Counted from the stretch's first letter, positions 1-7,166 are shown. The stretch: 8,871 nt of DNA from an uncultured Actinomycetes bacterium (GCA_937896305.1 CALBND010000101.1:1-8871); one strand, 5' to 3'. Numbers and translations: made by a program. Notes: generated by a model from the letters alone, not told the origin.

Positions 1-210
1 ATCGCTTTTTTAGGCGCAGGGTATTTAATTGGATTCAGAGGAATTTTACTTTTGGTTGTAGCATTTTTAGCTTCTGGCATAGTCAGCTTATTTGTTCTCT
101 CCAAAACAAGAGATGAATTTTCTAATTTTGTTGCAAATAAATTGACTGCACTAAATAAAAAAATTGATTCAGCTGGAGAAAAAGAAGATAAAATAATTAA
201 CGAAAACTAG
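1..210 (+). CDS. Small membrane protein, DUF4229-like (5' end outside window)
   Basis: The reading frame is open from base 1 and stops at TAG 208-210; the start lies upstream of the window, so only the last 69 residues are seen. They consist of two hydrophobic stretches separated by a glycine/arginine turn (FLGAGYLIGFRG, then ILLLVVAFLASGIVSLFVL), followed by a charged tail rich in Lys, Asp, Glu and Asn. The pattern of a helix, a short turn, a helix ending in SLFVLSKTRDEF and a polar cytoplasmic tail resembles the actinobacterial DUF4229 family, which is often found near menA and cytochrome c biogenesis genes. Its biochemical function is unknown. The stop codon overlaps the menA stop on the other strand in a shared CTAG, so no terminator fits between them. 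The family call is from memory of its hallmark and is moderate; that this is a real gene is fairly sure, given composition and neighbourhood. Confidence 0.6.
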   Translation: MAFLGAGYLIGFRGILLLVVAFLASGIVSLFVLSKTRDEFSNFVANKLTALNKKIDSAGEKEDKIINEN

Positions 211-1112
211 AAAGTTTCTAGGATAAGACCAATAGATACTAGAATTGCAAAAAATAGTTGAGTTTGACCAGTTTTAATTAAAACAGGAATTAAGTCTTTT
301 CCAACTTTTTTGTTTCTCACAATTTTAATAGACGCCCAAGCAGGTATTAATGCTAAAAGATGAAATTGTATTGTGGCACCTAAATTAGTATTCGTAAAAA
401 ATTGTCCGACCACAAATAATGCAATCATCAATATATTTGGAATTATCATTAGCAAGACATAAAACATTCGAGTAGCTTTGTCGCCCAAAAAGACTGCTAA
501 AGTTTTTTTATCAACTTGTTTATCTTTTTCTAGATCCCTTAAGTTATTAGCTACTAATATTGCTGCCGCATATGATCCTATTGCAATTGCATAGATTAGA
601 TAATAAATTTTGAAATTTAGTGTTTGCACATAGACAGTACCCAACACAGCGACTAATCCAAAATAAAGAAAAACAAATATTTCGCCAAAACCAAAATAAC
701 CATAAGGTTTTGGTCCACCCGTGTAAGTCCAGGCAGCAACTATTGCACTAAAACCTAATGGGATTAACCACCATTGTTTTGTTACGTAAGTTAATGCCAA
801 TCCAGCAAGTGTTGCGATTAGAAATGAAACTATTGCAGCGAATTTAACTGCGTTAGGTGAGGCAAGTTTTTGACCAACTAGACGAACTGGTCCAACTCGA
901 ACTTCATCCGTTCCTTTTATCCCATCTGAATAGTCGTTTGCATAATTCACACCAATTTGAATACTTAAACTAACCACTAAAGCCAAAAACGTTAAAGAAA
1001 TATTAAATGAATTTTCGTGATAGGCAATTGCACTACCCACGATTACTGGGGAAAGGGCTGCCCCAAGAGTTTTTGGGCGTGAACCTTGCATCCAAATATT
1101 TAACGAAGTCAT
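207..1112 (-). CDS. menA: 1,4-dihydroxy-2-naphthoate polyprenyltransferase MenA
   Basis: Integral membrane prenyltransferase of the UbiA superfamily. It joins a polyprenyl diphosphate to 1,4-dihydroxy-2-naphthoate, with loss of CO2 and pyrophosphate, giving demethylmenaquinol. The 301-residue length is normal for MenA. The first Asp-rich motif is NDYSDGIKGTD (residues 59-69; N59, D60, D63, D69), and the second is NNLRDLEKD (189-197; N190, D193, D197) followed by DKKTLAV. Both bind the Mg-diphosphate of the prenyl donor. The segment VGPVRLVG (73-80) just after motif 1 is typical of MenA rather than UbiA. About eight or nine hydrophobic segments separate these loops. The ATG overlaps the menE stop as ATGA (1109-1112), so the two are likely co-transcribed and translationally coupled. 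The 3' end overlaps the upstream plus-strand gene by four bases. Function is well supported; tail length cannot be read from the sequence. Confidence 0.95.
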   Translation of the reverse strand: MTSLNIWMQGSRPKTLGAALSPVIVGSAIAYHENSFNISLTFLALVVSLSIQIGVNYANDYSDGIKGTDEVRVGPVRLVGQKLASPNAVKFAAIVSFLIATLAGLALTYVTKQWWLIPLGFSAIVAAWTYTGGPKPYGYFGFGEIFVFLYFGLVAVLGTVYVQTLNFKIYYLIYAIAIGSYAAAILVANNLRDLEKDKQVDKKTLAVFLGDKATRMFYVLLMIIPNILMIALFVVGQFFTNTNLGATIQFHLLALIPAWASIKIVRNKKVGKDLIPVLIKTGQTQLFFAILVSIGLILETF

Positions 1113-2302
1113 TTCAACGAATCTACATCTATTTTCCCATTTGGCAGCAAAGGCAACTCGTGGGCAAATTTTATAACTCTCGGTTTGGCGGGGCTTCCCA
1201 GTTCTTTTTCAACAGCCAAAAGAAGTTGATCTTTTTCAGCCTCTCCAACAACAACTGCAGCAATTACAGTTCCCCATACTTCATCAGGAATTGCAAAAAC
1301 CACGGCGTCATCAACTCCGGGTTGATCTCGTAGAACGTTTTCAACTGCATGAACCGAAACATTATTTCCCCCTGAGACAACTATGTCATCGCTTCTTCCT
1401 ATTACTTTTAATTCATTATTTTGAAAAGTACCAATATCTTGAGTAAGTAACCAGCCTTGGTTAAATGTTGTTTCATTTAAGTTTTTGATTCCTTCACTAG
1501 ATCCGTGGTAACAAGTAGCATTACTTGGACTCAGGATGGAGATTCTTCCTGCTCCATTTTGAGAAGGATTTTCAATTCTTATTTTTACTTCACCTAAAGT
1601 TTTACCATCCCAAACCACGCCACCAGAAGACTCAGTCATTCCGTAAGTTCTGATTAAATTGACACCTTCGTTTTTTAATTGTTGATATTGTTTGGGAGAA
1701 ATCTGGCCGCCACCAACTAAAATTGCATCAAACTTTTTTAGTGTTTCAATATGATCTTGGGCAACTAATGCTGCTAGTTGTGCAGAAACTAATGAGGTTC
1801 TAACTTTCCCAAATTTTGCAATCTGGGTTTGTGCAATGCCTGCAAATAAATCTGGCGAAAATTTAGCATTGTCATCTAGACCATATTCCCAGTTTTGCTC
1901 ACTAATAATTGCCCTTGCTAAAACCATGAATCCACCGATAAACGCAGGATTGATTGCTAAGAGCCAAGATGCCGGTGTATTAAATTGTGAATTAACAATT
2001 TGAACTGCCGATTTAATTGCAGCTGAAGATATTTCTACAGCCTTTGGATTTCCTGTTGAACCACTTGTACAAACGATTAGACCATCATTTATTTTGCACG
2101 GAATCTCAACATCTATAGCAGAAATATATTTATTCGTAACTTGATCGCTTTCTGCATAGGGGACAAGGGCACTTACGTAATTACCACTTAAAATTTTCGA
2201 AATCTCTCGAGAAACGCTGTCAGCTGCCTTCCGCCCGGAAGTCAGCAAAACACGGTTTGCAAAGATTGGAGTCATCAAGACACCAGCGTAGAGAGTGAAC
2301 AT
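1109..2302 (-). CDS. menE: o-succinylbenzoate--CoA ligase MenE
   Basis: ANL-superfamily adenylate-forming enzyme that activates o-succinylbenzoate with ATP and loads it onto CoA. Visible motifs in order: P-loop TSGSTGNPK (79-87), YGMTES (220-225), the TQDIG hinge-side Asp (D289), IGRSDDIVVSGGNNV (301-315; R303, D305), and the C-terminal LPNGKID with catalytic Lys390. At 397 residues it is shorter than enterobacterial MenE (about 450) because the N-terminal domain is reduced, as is usual in Actinobacteria. The ATG at 2302 is the first possible start, since an in-frame TGA lies two codons upstream. Met10 (ATG ending at 2275) is an equally plausible start: homology-like sequence begins after it and neither site has a clear Shine-Dalgarno. 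Starting at Met10 would widen the gap to menB from 6 to 33 bp. It forms a two-gene unit with menA downstream. Confidence 0.93.
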   Translation of the reverse strand: MFTLYAGVLMTPIFANRVLLTSGRKAADSVSREISKILSGNYVSALVPYAESDQVTNKYISAIDVEIPCKINDGLIVCTSGSTGNPKAVEISSAAIKSAVQIVNSQFNTPASWLLAINPAFIGGFMVLARAIISEQNWEYGLDDNAKFSPDLFAGIAQTQIAKFGKVRTSLVSAQLAALVAQDHIETLKKFDAILVGGGQISPKQYQQLKNEGVNLIRTYGMTESSGGVVWDGKTLGEVKIRIENPSQNGAGRISILSPSNATCYHGSSEGIKNLNETTFNQGWLLTQDIGTFQNNELKVIGRSDDIVVSGGNNVSVHAVENVLRDQPGVDDAVVFAIPDEVWGTVIAAVVVGEAEKDQLLLAVEKELGSPAKPRVIKFAHELPLLPNGKIDVDSLK

Positions 2303-2308
2303 TTTTCA

Positions 2309-3175
2309 GTGACCAATGATCCAGCCCAAACCTCGATAATCCCTGCATTGAATTGGATACCAGTTGGCCAATGGCGAGATATCGAATATCACGTTGCCGA
2401 GGGCATAGCCAAAATCACAATTAATCGTCCGGAGAAACGCAACGCTTTTAGGCCCCAAACTGTTTCAGAGTTAATTACTGCTTTTGATATGGCAAGAGAT
2501 GACAATGAAGTTGGCGTAATTATTTTGACTGGCAAAGGTGATTTAGCTTTTTGTTCTGGTGGCGATCAAAGCATTAGAGGAGATGATGGTTATATCGGTG
2601 ATGATGAAGTTGCACAAAAAGGTATTGGTCGTCTTAACGTTTTAGATCTTCAAGTACAAATCAGAAGATTACCTAAACCTGTAATTGCGATGATCGCAGG
2701 TTTTGCAATTGGTGGAGGACATGTCTTGCATGTTGTTTGCGATTTATCCATTGCTGCAGAAAATGCAAAGTTTGGTCAAACAGGTCCTAGAGTTGGATCT
2801 TTTGATGGAGGATTTGGTTCAAGTTTACTATCACGCCAAATTGGTTTAAAGCGTGCTAAAGAAATTTGGTTTTTAGCAAGACAATATGACGCAAAGACTG
2901 CCTTAGAATGGGGATTGGTTAACGCTGTTGTTTCTTTGCAAGATTTAGAAAACGAAACAGTCAAGTGGGCCAAAGAAATGTTGTCTCACTCACCACTTTC
3001 ACTTCGATTATTGAAAGCATCTTTTAATGCAGCTGATGATGGTTTATCAGGAGTTCAACAATTAGCCGGTGATGCAACACTTCTTTATTACATGAGCGAA
3101 GAAGCACAAGAGGGTCGAGATGCTTATAGAGAAAAAAGAAAACCAGACTTCAGCAAATTTCCGAAACGTCCATAA
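2309..3175 (+). CDS. menB: 1,4-dihydroxy-2-naphthoyl-CoA synthase MenB
   Basis: Crotonase-fold enzyme that performs the Dieckmann-type ring closure of o-succinylbenzoyl-CoA to 1,4-dihydroxy-2-naphthoyl-CoA. Its 288 residues align almost end to end with my memory of E. coli MenB (285 aa). Visible landmarks: NRPEKRNAFRP (39-49), the oxyanion/substrate loop CSGGDQSIRG (82-91), GGGHVLHVVCDL (135-146), FGQTGPRVGSFDGG (155-168) containing S164 and D166, Tyr261 in YYMSEE, and the C-terminal KRKPDFSKF. Gly159 in GQTG matches the Gly of bicarbonate-dependent type I MenB, whereas the mycobacterial enzyme has Asp there. The start is GTG; the upstream frame contains no ATG and the next in-frame ATG (Met61) would remove conserved sequence. 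No good ribosome binding site is visible, only a weak GAGAG 13 bases upstream. First gene of the menBCD unit, divergent from menE. Confidence 0.95.
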   Translation: MTNDPAQTSIIPALNWIPVGQWRDIEYHVAEGIAKITINRPEKRNAFRPQTVSELITAFDMARDDNEVGVIILTGKGDLAFCSGGDQSIRGDDGYIGDDEVAQKGIGRLNVLDLQVQIRRLPKPVIAMIAGFAIGGGHVLHVVCDLSIAAENAKFGQTGPRVGSFDGGFGSSLLSRQIGLKRAKEIWFLARQYDAKTALEWGLVNAVVSLQDLENETVKWAKEMLSHSPLSLRLLKASFNAADDGLSGVQQLAGDATLLYYMSEEAQEGRDAYREKRKPDFSKFPKRP

Positions 3176-3185
3176 TTAGATTTTT

Positions 3186-4169
3186 GTGACATATCCCGAA
3201 AACGCTCTTGCTGAATTTAAAAGTTTTAGAGTTGATTTAAAAGATGAAATGCGCGGAAATATTTACCGCGAAGGTATTTTAATTAAAGGTGAATATGGGT
3301 GGGCCGAATTTGCACCTTTTGCTAATCACTCGATTGAACACAGTGCAAGGTGGCTACAAGCTTGTTTGGAAATGGCTTGGACAAAATTGCCAGAACCAAA
3401 AGCAACTGAAGTGGCAGTTAACGCAATAAACACATCTAAAAATCCTTTGAAAGCAATAGAAATGTTTCAGGAGTCTGGATGTAAAACTTTGAAAGTCAAA
3501 TTAGATGGACAGAATTTACTTGAAGAAATAGATTTTTTAAATCAAATTAATAATTTATCAAAGCAAGAAATTAAATTAAGAATAGATTTCAATGGGGCGT
3601 TAGCAATTGAATCAGCCAAAGAATATTTAAATAATCTAACTGATTTTGATATCGAATATATAGAGCAACCTTGCTCTACTTTAAATGAGATCGAGAGTCT
3701 TAAGAAAATAACTGATATCCCGATAGCGATTGATGAAAGTTTAAGACTAACAAAGGATTCAACAGAGAAAGATTTCCTTAATAAGATTTCAGAAATTGCG
3801 GATTTTGTGATATTAAAACCAATACCACTTGGTGGAATAAAGAGATTTTTAGATATTGCAAATTATCTTTCAGGTAAAAATATTAAGGTTGTAGTTTCTG
3901 GATCAATGGATACAAGCCTTGGTTTATATGAAACAACTTTAGCCCAAACTTTAATTAATGATTCCTCTTCGTTAGTCTGCGGTGCTGGAACAGGAGCATT
4001 GCTACTCACAGATGTTGTGAGTAAAACACTAAAACCTAAAAATGGTAAGGTAGAAGTTATAAAGCTTGATTTAGATGAATCTAAATTACAACAAAGCCCT
4101 AACGAAAAAGAATTATTTAAGAAAATGAATGAATGTTATGACTTTGGCAAAGTAGAAGGCTGGTTTTAG
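3186..4169 (+). CDS. menC: o-succinylbenzoate synthase MenC
   Basis: Enolase-superfamily dehydratase that converts SHCHC to o-succinylbenzoate. The (beta/alpha)8 barrel signature is complete: catalytic KVK (K103, K105), metal ligands D134 in RIDFNG, E160 in YIEQP and D183 in AIDES, then catalytic K211 in ILKP and SGSMDTSLG (238-246) at the end of the barrel. The 327-residue length matches actinobacterial MenC (about 325). The GTG start is chosen because an in-frame TAG lies at 3177-3179 and the N-terminal block up to REGILIKGEYGWAEFAPF is needed for the capping domain; the first ATG would be Met22. No Shine-Dalgarno is seen, so translation may be coupled to menB, 10 bases upstream. The middle of the gene is much more AT-rich than its neighbours (42 G/C of 180 at 3481-3660) and rich in Lys, Asn and Ile codons. 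Function is well supported by the catalytic residues. Confidence 0.93.
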   Translation: MTYPENALAEFKSFRVDLKDEMRGNIYREGILIKGEYGWAEFAPFANHSIEHSARWLQACLEMAWTKLPEPKATEVAVNAINTSKNPLKAIEMFQESGCKTLKVKLDGQNLLEEIDFLNQINNLSKQEIKLRIDFNGALAIESAKEYLNNLTDFDIEYIEQPCSTLNEIESLKKITDIPIAIDESLRLTKDSTEKDFLNKISEIADFVILKPIPLGGIKRFLDIANYLSGKNIKVVVSGSMDTSLGLYETTLAQTLINDSSSLVCGAGTGALLLTDVVSKTLKPKNGKVEVIKLDLDESKLQQSPNEKELFKKMNECYDFGKVEGWF

Positions 4170-4173
4170 GAAA

Positions 4174-5847
4174 ATGAGTATTTCAAATCAAGCCACTTCT
4201 GCTCAAACAGCTGAGTTAATTGTTCAACAGCTAATAAATATAGGTGTTGAATTCGTAAGTTTGGCGCCTGGATCTAGAAATGGTCCAATCTCGTTGGCTT
4301 TAATTGCTGCCGAGAAAAAAGGATTACTTTCTGTTCATGTTCGAATTGATGAAAGAACCGCAGCATTTGTGGCACTTGGAGCAGCAATTAAATCTGGTAA
4401 GCCAACAGCTGTTTTAACAACTTCGGGTACAGCTGTAGCAAATTTATTCCCCGCAGTTATCGAAGCAAAATATTCGAGCGTGCCTTTGATTGTTTTAACT
4501 GCTGATAGGCCAGCAGCATTCCAAGGAACTGGTGCTAATCAAGTCATAAACCAACGAGATATCTTTGGAAGCTTTGTTTCAAGAAGTATCGAAATAAACT
4601 CTGAATCTTTACTCCTAGAAACTGCTGCTGCGCGAGACGCTATTAAAGATAGAATAATTTCGGTTTTAATTGCTGGGGTAAAAAGCCGCACTCCTGTGCA
4701 TTTGAATGTTTCATTATCAGAACCACTGATCCCTACAGAAGAGTTCCAATTCGAAAAATTTGTTGGACAATTAAGTGTCAGCAATATAAATTCAGAAAAT
4801 ATTGCAACAGAGTACATAACAAAAAAAGGCATAATCGTTGCTGGAGCTACCAATATCGAAATGTTTGATTACGCAAAAGATTTAGGACTAGCACTTGATT
4901 GGCCAGTAATTGTTGAACCTCCCCATGTAGGAGTTGGTGAAATAATGATTTCTCACGCTCCTGCATTTATCAAAGCTTTCACCGAAATTCAAAAGCCAGA
5001 AGTTGTTTTAACTATTGGTAGTGTCGGTTTATCAAGATCAATATCAGAATTAATAAAAAACAGTCCGATCATAATTTCTTGTGCGATACCAAGTGTAGTA
5101 ACTCAAAGTTTTGCCAATGTTAAAAGTCATGGATTATTTAGAATTCCATCTAAACAAGTAAATAAAACTTGGCGAAACCTGTGGAAGAAAAATGGTGCTT
5201 TAGTGCATTCTGTTGTCAATAAAATTTTAACTGAAAATACAAAAATGTCTGGACTTCATGTAGCTATTGCTTTAGTTAAGAAACTTCCAAAACAATCACA
5301 CTTACACGTCGCCTCTAGTTTGGCTGCCAGAGATTTGGAATTAGTTTTAAGTCCGGAACAGAAATCACCATTCACAAATGGAGATGTTTCAGTCTCTATG
5401 AACCGAGGAGTAAATGGAATTGATGGAGTAGTTGCCACAGCAATTGGTGCAGCCTTGGTCTCTGATGTTCCAACCTTTGCCCTGCTCGGAGACATTGCTG
5501 CTTTACATGATTTAAATAGTTTTGTTATTCCAGCTTTAGAAAAAAACCCAAATATAACTTTTATTATTTGTGATAATAATGGTGGTGGAATTTTTAACAC
5601 TTTGGAGCAAGCAGAAGTCGATGATTTTGAACGTGTATTTGGAACACCCACAAAAATAGACTTACCCGAAGTAATTAAAACACTTCAGGCCAAAGTTACA
5701 ATCATTAAAAAAATAGCTGATTTGGAAAAGAATCTAGACACCCCAAATGGAATTAAAGTTTTAATTGTGCCAATTGAATCTCGTGAAGACGAAGCAGAAT
5801 TAAGAAAAATGATTTATGAAGAAGTTAAAAAAATAGATTTTAATTAG
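4174..5847 (+). CDS. menD: SEPHCHC synthase MenD (ThDP-dependent)
   Basis: Thiamine-diphosphate enzyme that decarboxylates 2-oxoglutarate and adds the resulting unit to isochorismate, forming SEPHCHC; this is the committed step. It has 557 residues, normal for MenD. Domain order is Pyr, central transhydrogenase-like, then PP. Landmarks: APGSRNGPI with S34/R35, the cofactor-activating Glu60 in DERTAAF, TSGTAVAN (83-90), TADRP with R112, GTGANQ (118-123), substrate-binding R411 in NRGVNGIDG, and the Mg/ThDP motif starting GD (439-440) and ending DNNGGGIF (467-474). By hand alignment the three arginines that bind the allosteric inhibitor DHNA in M. tuberculosis MenD correspond to S102, S283 and S307 here. 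The ATG lies 4 bases after the menC stop; AGGA at 4168-4171 is too close for an ideal ribosome site and AGAAGG at 4154-4159 is slightly far, so coupling to menC is likely. The 3' end overlaps menF tail to tail by 8 bases. Confidence 0.95.
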   Translation: MSISNQATSAQTAELIVQQLINIGVEFVSLAPGSRNGPISLALIAAEKKGLLSVHVRIDERTAAFVALGAAIKSGKPTAVLTTSGTAVANLFPAVIEAKYSSVPLIVLTADRPAAFQGTGANQVINQRDIFGSFVSRSIEINSESLLLETAAARDAIKDRIISVLIAGVKSRTPVHLNVSLSEPLIPTEEFQFEKFVGQLSVSNINSENIATEYITKKGIIVAGATNIEMFDYAKDLGLALDWPVIVEPPHVGVGEIMISHAPAFIKAFTEIQKPEVVLTIGSVGLSRSISELIKNSPIIISCAIPSVVTQSFANVKSHGLFRIPSKQVNKTWRNLWKKNGALVHSVVNKILTENTKMSGLHVAIALVKKLPKQSHLHVASSLAARDLELVLSPEQKSPFTNGDVSVSMNRGVNGIDGVVATAIGAALVSDVPTFALLGDIAALHDLNSFVIPALEKNPNITFIICDNNGGGIFNTLEQAEVDDFERVFGTPTKIDLPEVIKTLQAKVTIIKKIADLEKNLDTPNGIKVLIVPIESREDEAELRKMIYEEVKKIDFN

Positions 5848-7099
5848 TTAAAGCATCTTTCATTGCAATGAATTTGGCATTTGATTCAGCCAGCTCGTCT
5901 TCAGGGGTAGATCCTGAAACTATTCCACAACCTGCAAATAGGCGTGCTTTATTTTCAAGAACCTCGGCACACCGCAAAGCTATTCCTAATTCACCATCAC
6001 CGTTTGCATTAATCCATCCAACAGGACCTGTATATCTATTTCTATGCATCATTTCTAATTCAGTAATTAGTGCTTTTGCTCTTCCAGTTGGAGTGCCACA
6101 AATTGCAGCGGTGGGATGAAGTGATCCGGCTAACACCAGAGCTGGCGCACCATCAACCAATGTGCCAGATATATCAGTAGCAAGGTGGGCCACATTAGAA
6201 AGTTTAAGAACTCTTGGAGTTGTTGGTATTTTCATGTCAGTGCAATGCAAAGCTAAGGATGTAGCAACGGAAGTAACAGCAAATTCATGTTCTTCTAAAT
6301 CTTTATCACTTTTCAATAAAGTTGAAGCAATCTGAGAGTCACTATCGTTGGTACTTCTTTTAATGGTTCCCGCTAAAACTCTTGATAATACTTCTTCACC
6401 CGATTTTCTAATTAACAATTCTGGAGTAGCACCTACAAGATTGTCTACAGAAAATGACCAACATTCTGGAAAAGTTGCACTTAAATTTTGCAAGACGTAA
6501 CGGATATCAATTTCGTTTTCACTAATAGCATTTATATCTCTAGCTAAAACTACTTTATCAATTTCGTTATTGGCAATACGTTTAACAGCATCCTTGACGT
6601 TTTCTTGCCAAACCTCAGTTGAGACAGAACCTTGTTCCCACTTTATATTTAATGGTTTAACGGATTGTTGTTTTGAGGAGAGTAATTCATTTTTAATACT
6701 TTCAATATCAAGGTCACCAATTACAGTTAGCCATGTCTTTTCTGCATTTTGCCCAACAACAATTTCAGGAACAATTACGACACTTGAATCATCTGAACTA
6801 TATGAAAACGAAACAAAGGCAATTGGACCAGATCCTGAAGTTTTTACTTCATCTTTGAGGTATGAATTATCTACAAATTCTTTCCACCAGCGATGAGCTC
6901 TGGAAAAACGCTCAGTTCCACTAAAGTTTTCTTTGCTATTTACCCCCCAAGCAACAATTCCTCGATTATTTCTCACCCACGAAAATAATTCATTTGCTGG
7001 CCTATTTGGCAATATTGATAAAAGATCTAACTTATTGCTCAATCCGATTGTTCGAATGTGCGTTGTTGAAAAATTTTCAACTGCAAAGGGATGGGTCAT
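5840..7099 (-). CDS. menF: Isochorismate synthase MenF
   Basis: Chorismate-utilising (MST family) enzyme that isomerises chorismate to isochorismate with Mg, supplying MenD. It has 419 residues, in the normal range. The C-terminal chorismate-binding domain is intact: general base K182 in DKVVLARD, general acid E227 in VGATPELL (aligned to the PE glutamate of EntC/MenF), LAGTIKR (242-248), KDLEEHEFAV (266-275), LHPTAAICGTPTGRA (327-341), YTGPVGW (356-362), NGDGELGIALR (366-376), and the Mg-binding tail AGCGIVSGSTPEDELAE (389-405). The N-terminal third is variable, as usual. Sequence alone does not fully exclude a siderophore- or salicylate-type isochorismate synthase, but its position among men genes favours MenF. 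The ATG at 7099 is the first possible start, as an in-frame stop (TAG on the minus strand) lies just upstream. There is no Shine-Dalgarno; a -10-like box sits 6 bases before the ATG. It is monocistronic here, alone on its strand. Confidence 0.93.
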   Translation of the reverse strand: MTHPFAVENFSTTHIRTIGLSNKLDLLSILPNRPANELFSWVRNNRGIVAWGVNSKENFSGTERFSRAHRWWKEFVDNSYLKDEVKTSGSGPIAFVSFSYSSDDSSVVIVPEIVVGQNAEKTWLTVIGDLDIESIKNELLSSKQQSVKPLNIKWEQGSVSTEVWQENVKDAVKRIANNEIDKVVLARDINAISENEIDIRYVLQNLSATFPECWSFSVDNLVGATPELLIRKSGEEVLSRVLAGTIKRSTNDSDSQIASTLLKSDKDLEEHEFAVTSVATSLALHCTDMKIPTTPRVLKLSNVAHLATDISGTLVDGAPALVLAGSLHPTAAICGTPTGRAKALITELEMMHRNRYTGPVGWINANGDGELGIALRCAEVLENKARLFAGCGIVSGSTPEDELAESNAKFIAMKDALTN

Positions 7100-7105
7100 A
7101 TAACT

Positions 7106-7137
7106 AGAGTACGCCTAAATCAGAAATGCGACCACAA
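7106..7137 (-). promoter_or_regulatory. Candidate menF promoter
   Basis: On the minus strand, TACTCT (7106-7111) fits the actinobacterial TAnnnT -10 pattern and ends exactly 6 bases before the menF ATG, which would put the transcript start at the A of the ATG (leaderless). A weak -35-like TTGTGG occupies 7132-7137 at a long 20-base spacing. Inferred by eye only. Confidence 0.35.
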
Positions 7138-7141
7138 GTGG
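7132..7141. promoter_or_regulatory. Small inverted repeat CCAC-AA-GTGG between divergent promoters
   Basis: A perfect 4-bp inverted repeat with a 2-base centre lies exactly between the two candidate -35 boxes of menF and menG. It could be a regulator site acting on both genes, but an element this short also occurs often by chance, and no known regulator motif is recognised. Confidence 0.2.
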
Positions 7142-7166
7142 CAAAATTTCGTGGGGCTGACAGAAT
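7138..7166 (+). promoter_or_regulatory. Candidate menG-menJ promoter
   Basis: GTGGCA (7138-7143, four of six matches to TTGACA) and CAGAAT (7161-7166, close to TAnAAT) are separated by 17 bases. The -10 box ends 6 bases before the menG ATG, which again predicts a leaderless transcript starting at about 7173. No Shine-Dalgarno is visible at normal spacing; the nearest G-rich run is GGGG at 7153-7156. Inferred by eye only. Confidence 0.35.

Noticed and set aside
1007..1333. Open frame on the plus strand across the menA/menE junction
   Set aside because: It is antisense to two well-supported men genes, and its translation resembles no known protein.
2266..2294. TTGGAG-17-TAGAGA as a conventional menB promoter
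   Set aside because: Only three of six matches in each box; not strong enough to list as a feature, so mentioned only in the finding on the menE/menB junction.
2776..2973. Open frame on the minus strand inside menB
   Set aside because: Shadow of the conserved menB coding frame; no start signal or protein-like motif.
4003..4023. Perfect inverted repeat inside menC, arms TACTCACA and TGTGAGTA with a 5-base loop GATGT
   Set aside because: It lies within conserved coding sequence, is not followed by a T-run, and one 8-bp hairpin of this kind is expected by chance in about 9 kb.
4539..4853. Minus-strand open frame inside menD, and a second one at 5256-5651
   Set aside because: Both lie fully within MenD domains with intact catalytic motifs on the plus strand; their translations look like antisense shadows.
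5868..6119. Plus-strand open frame inside menF, and a second one at 6570-6896
   Set aside because: Both are antisense to conserved MenF sequence; no independent support.
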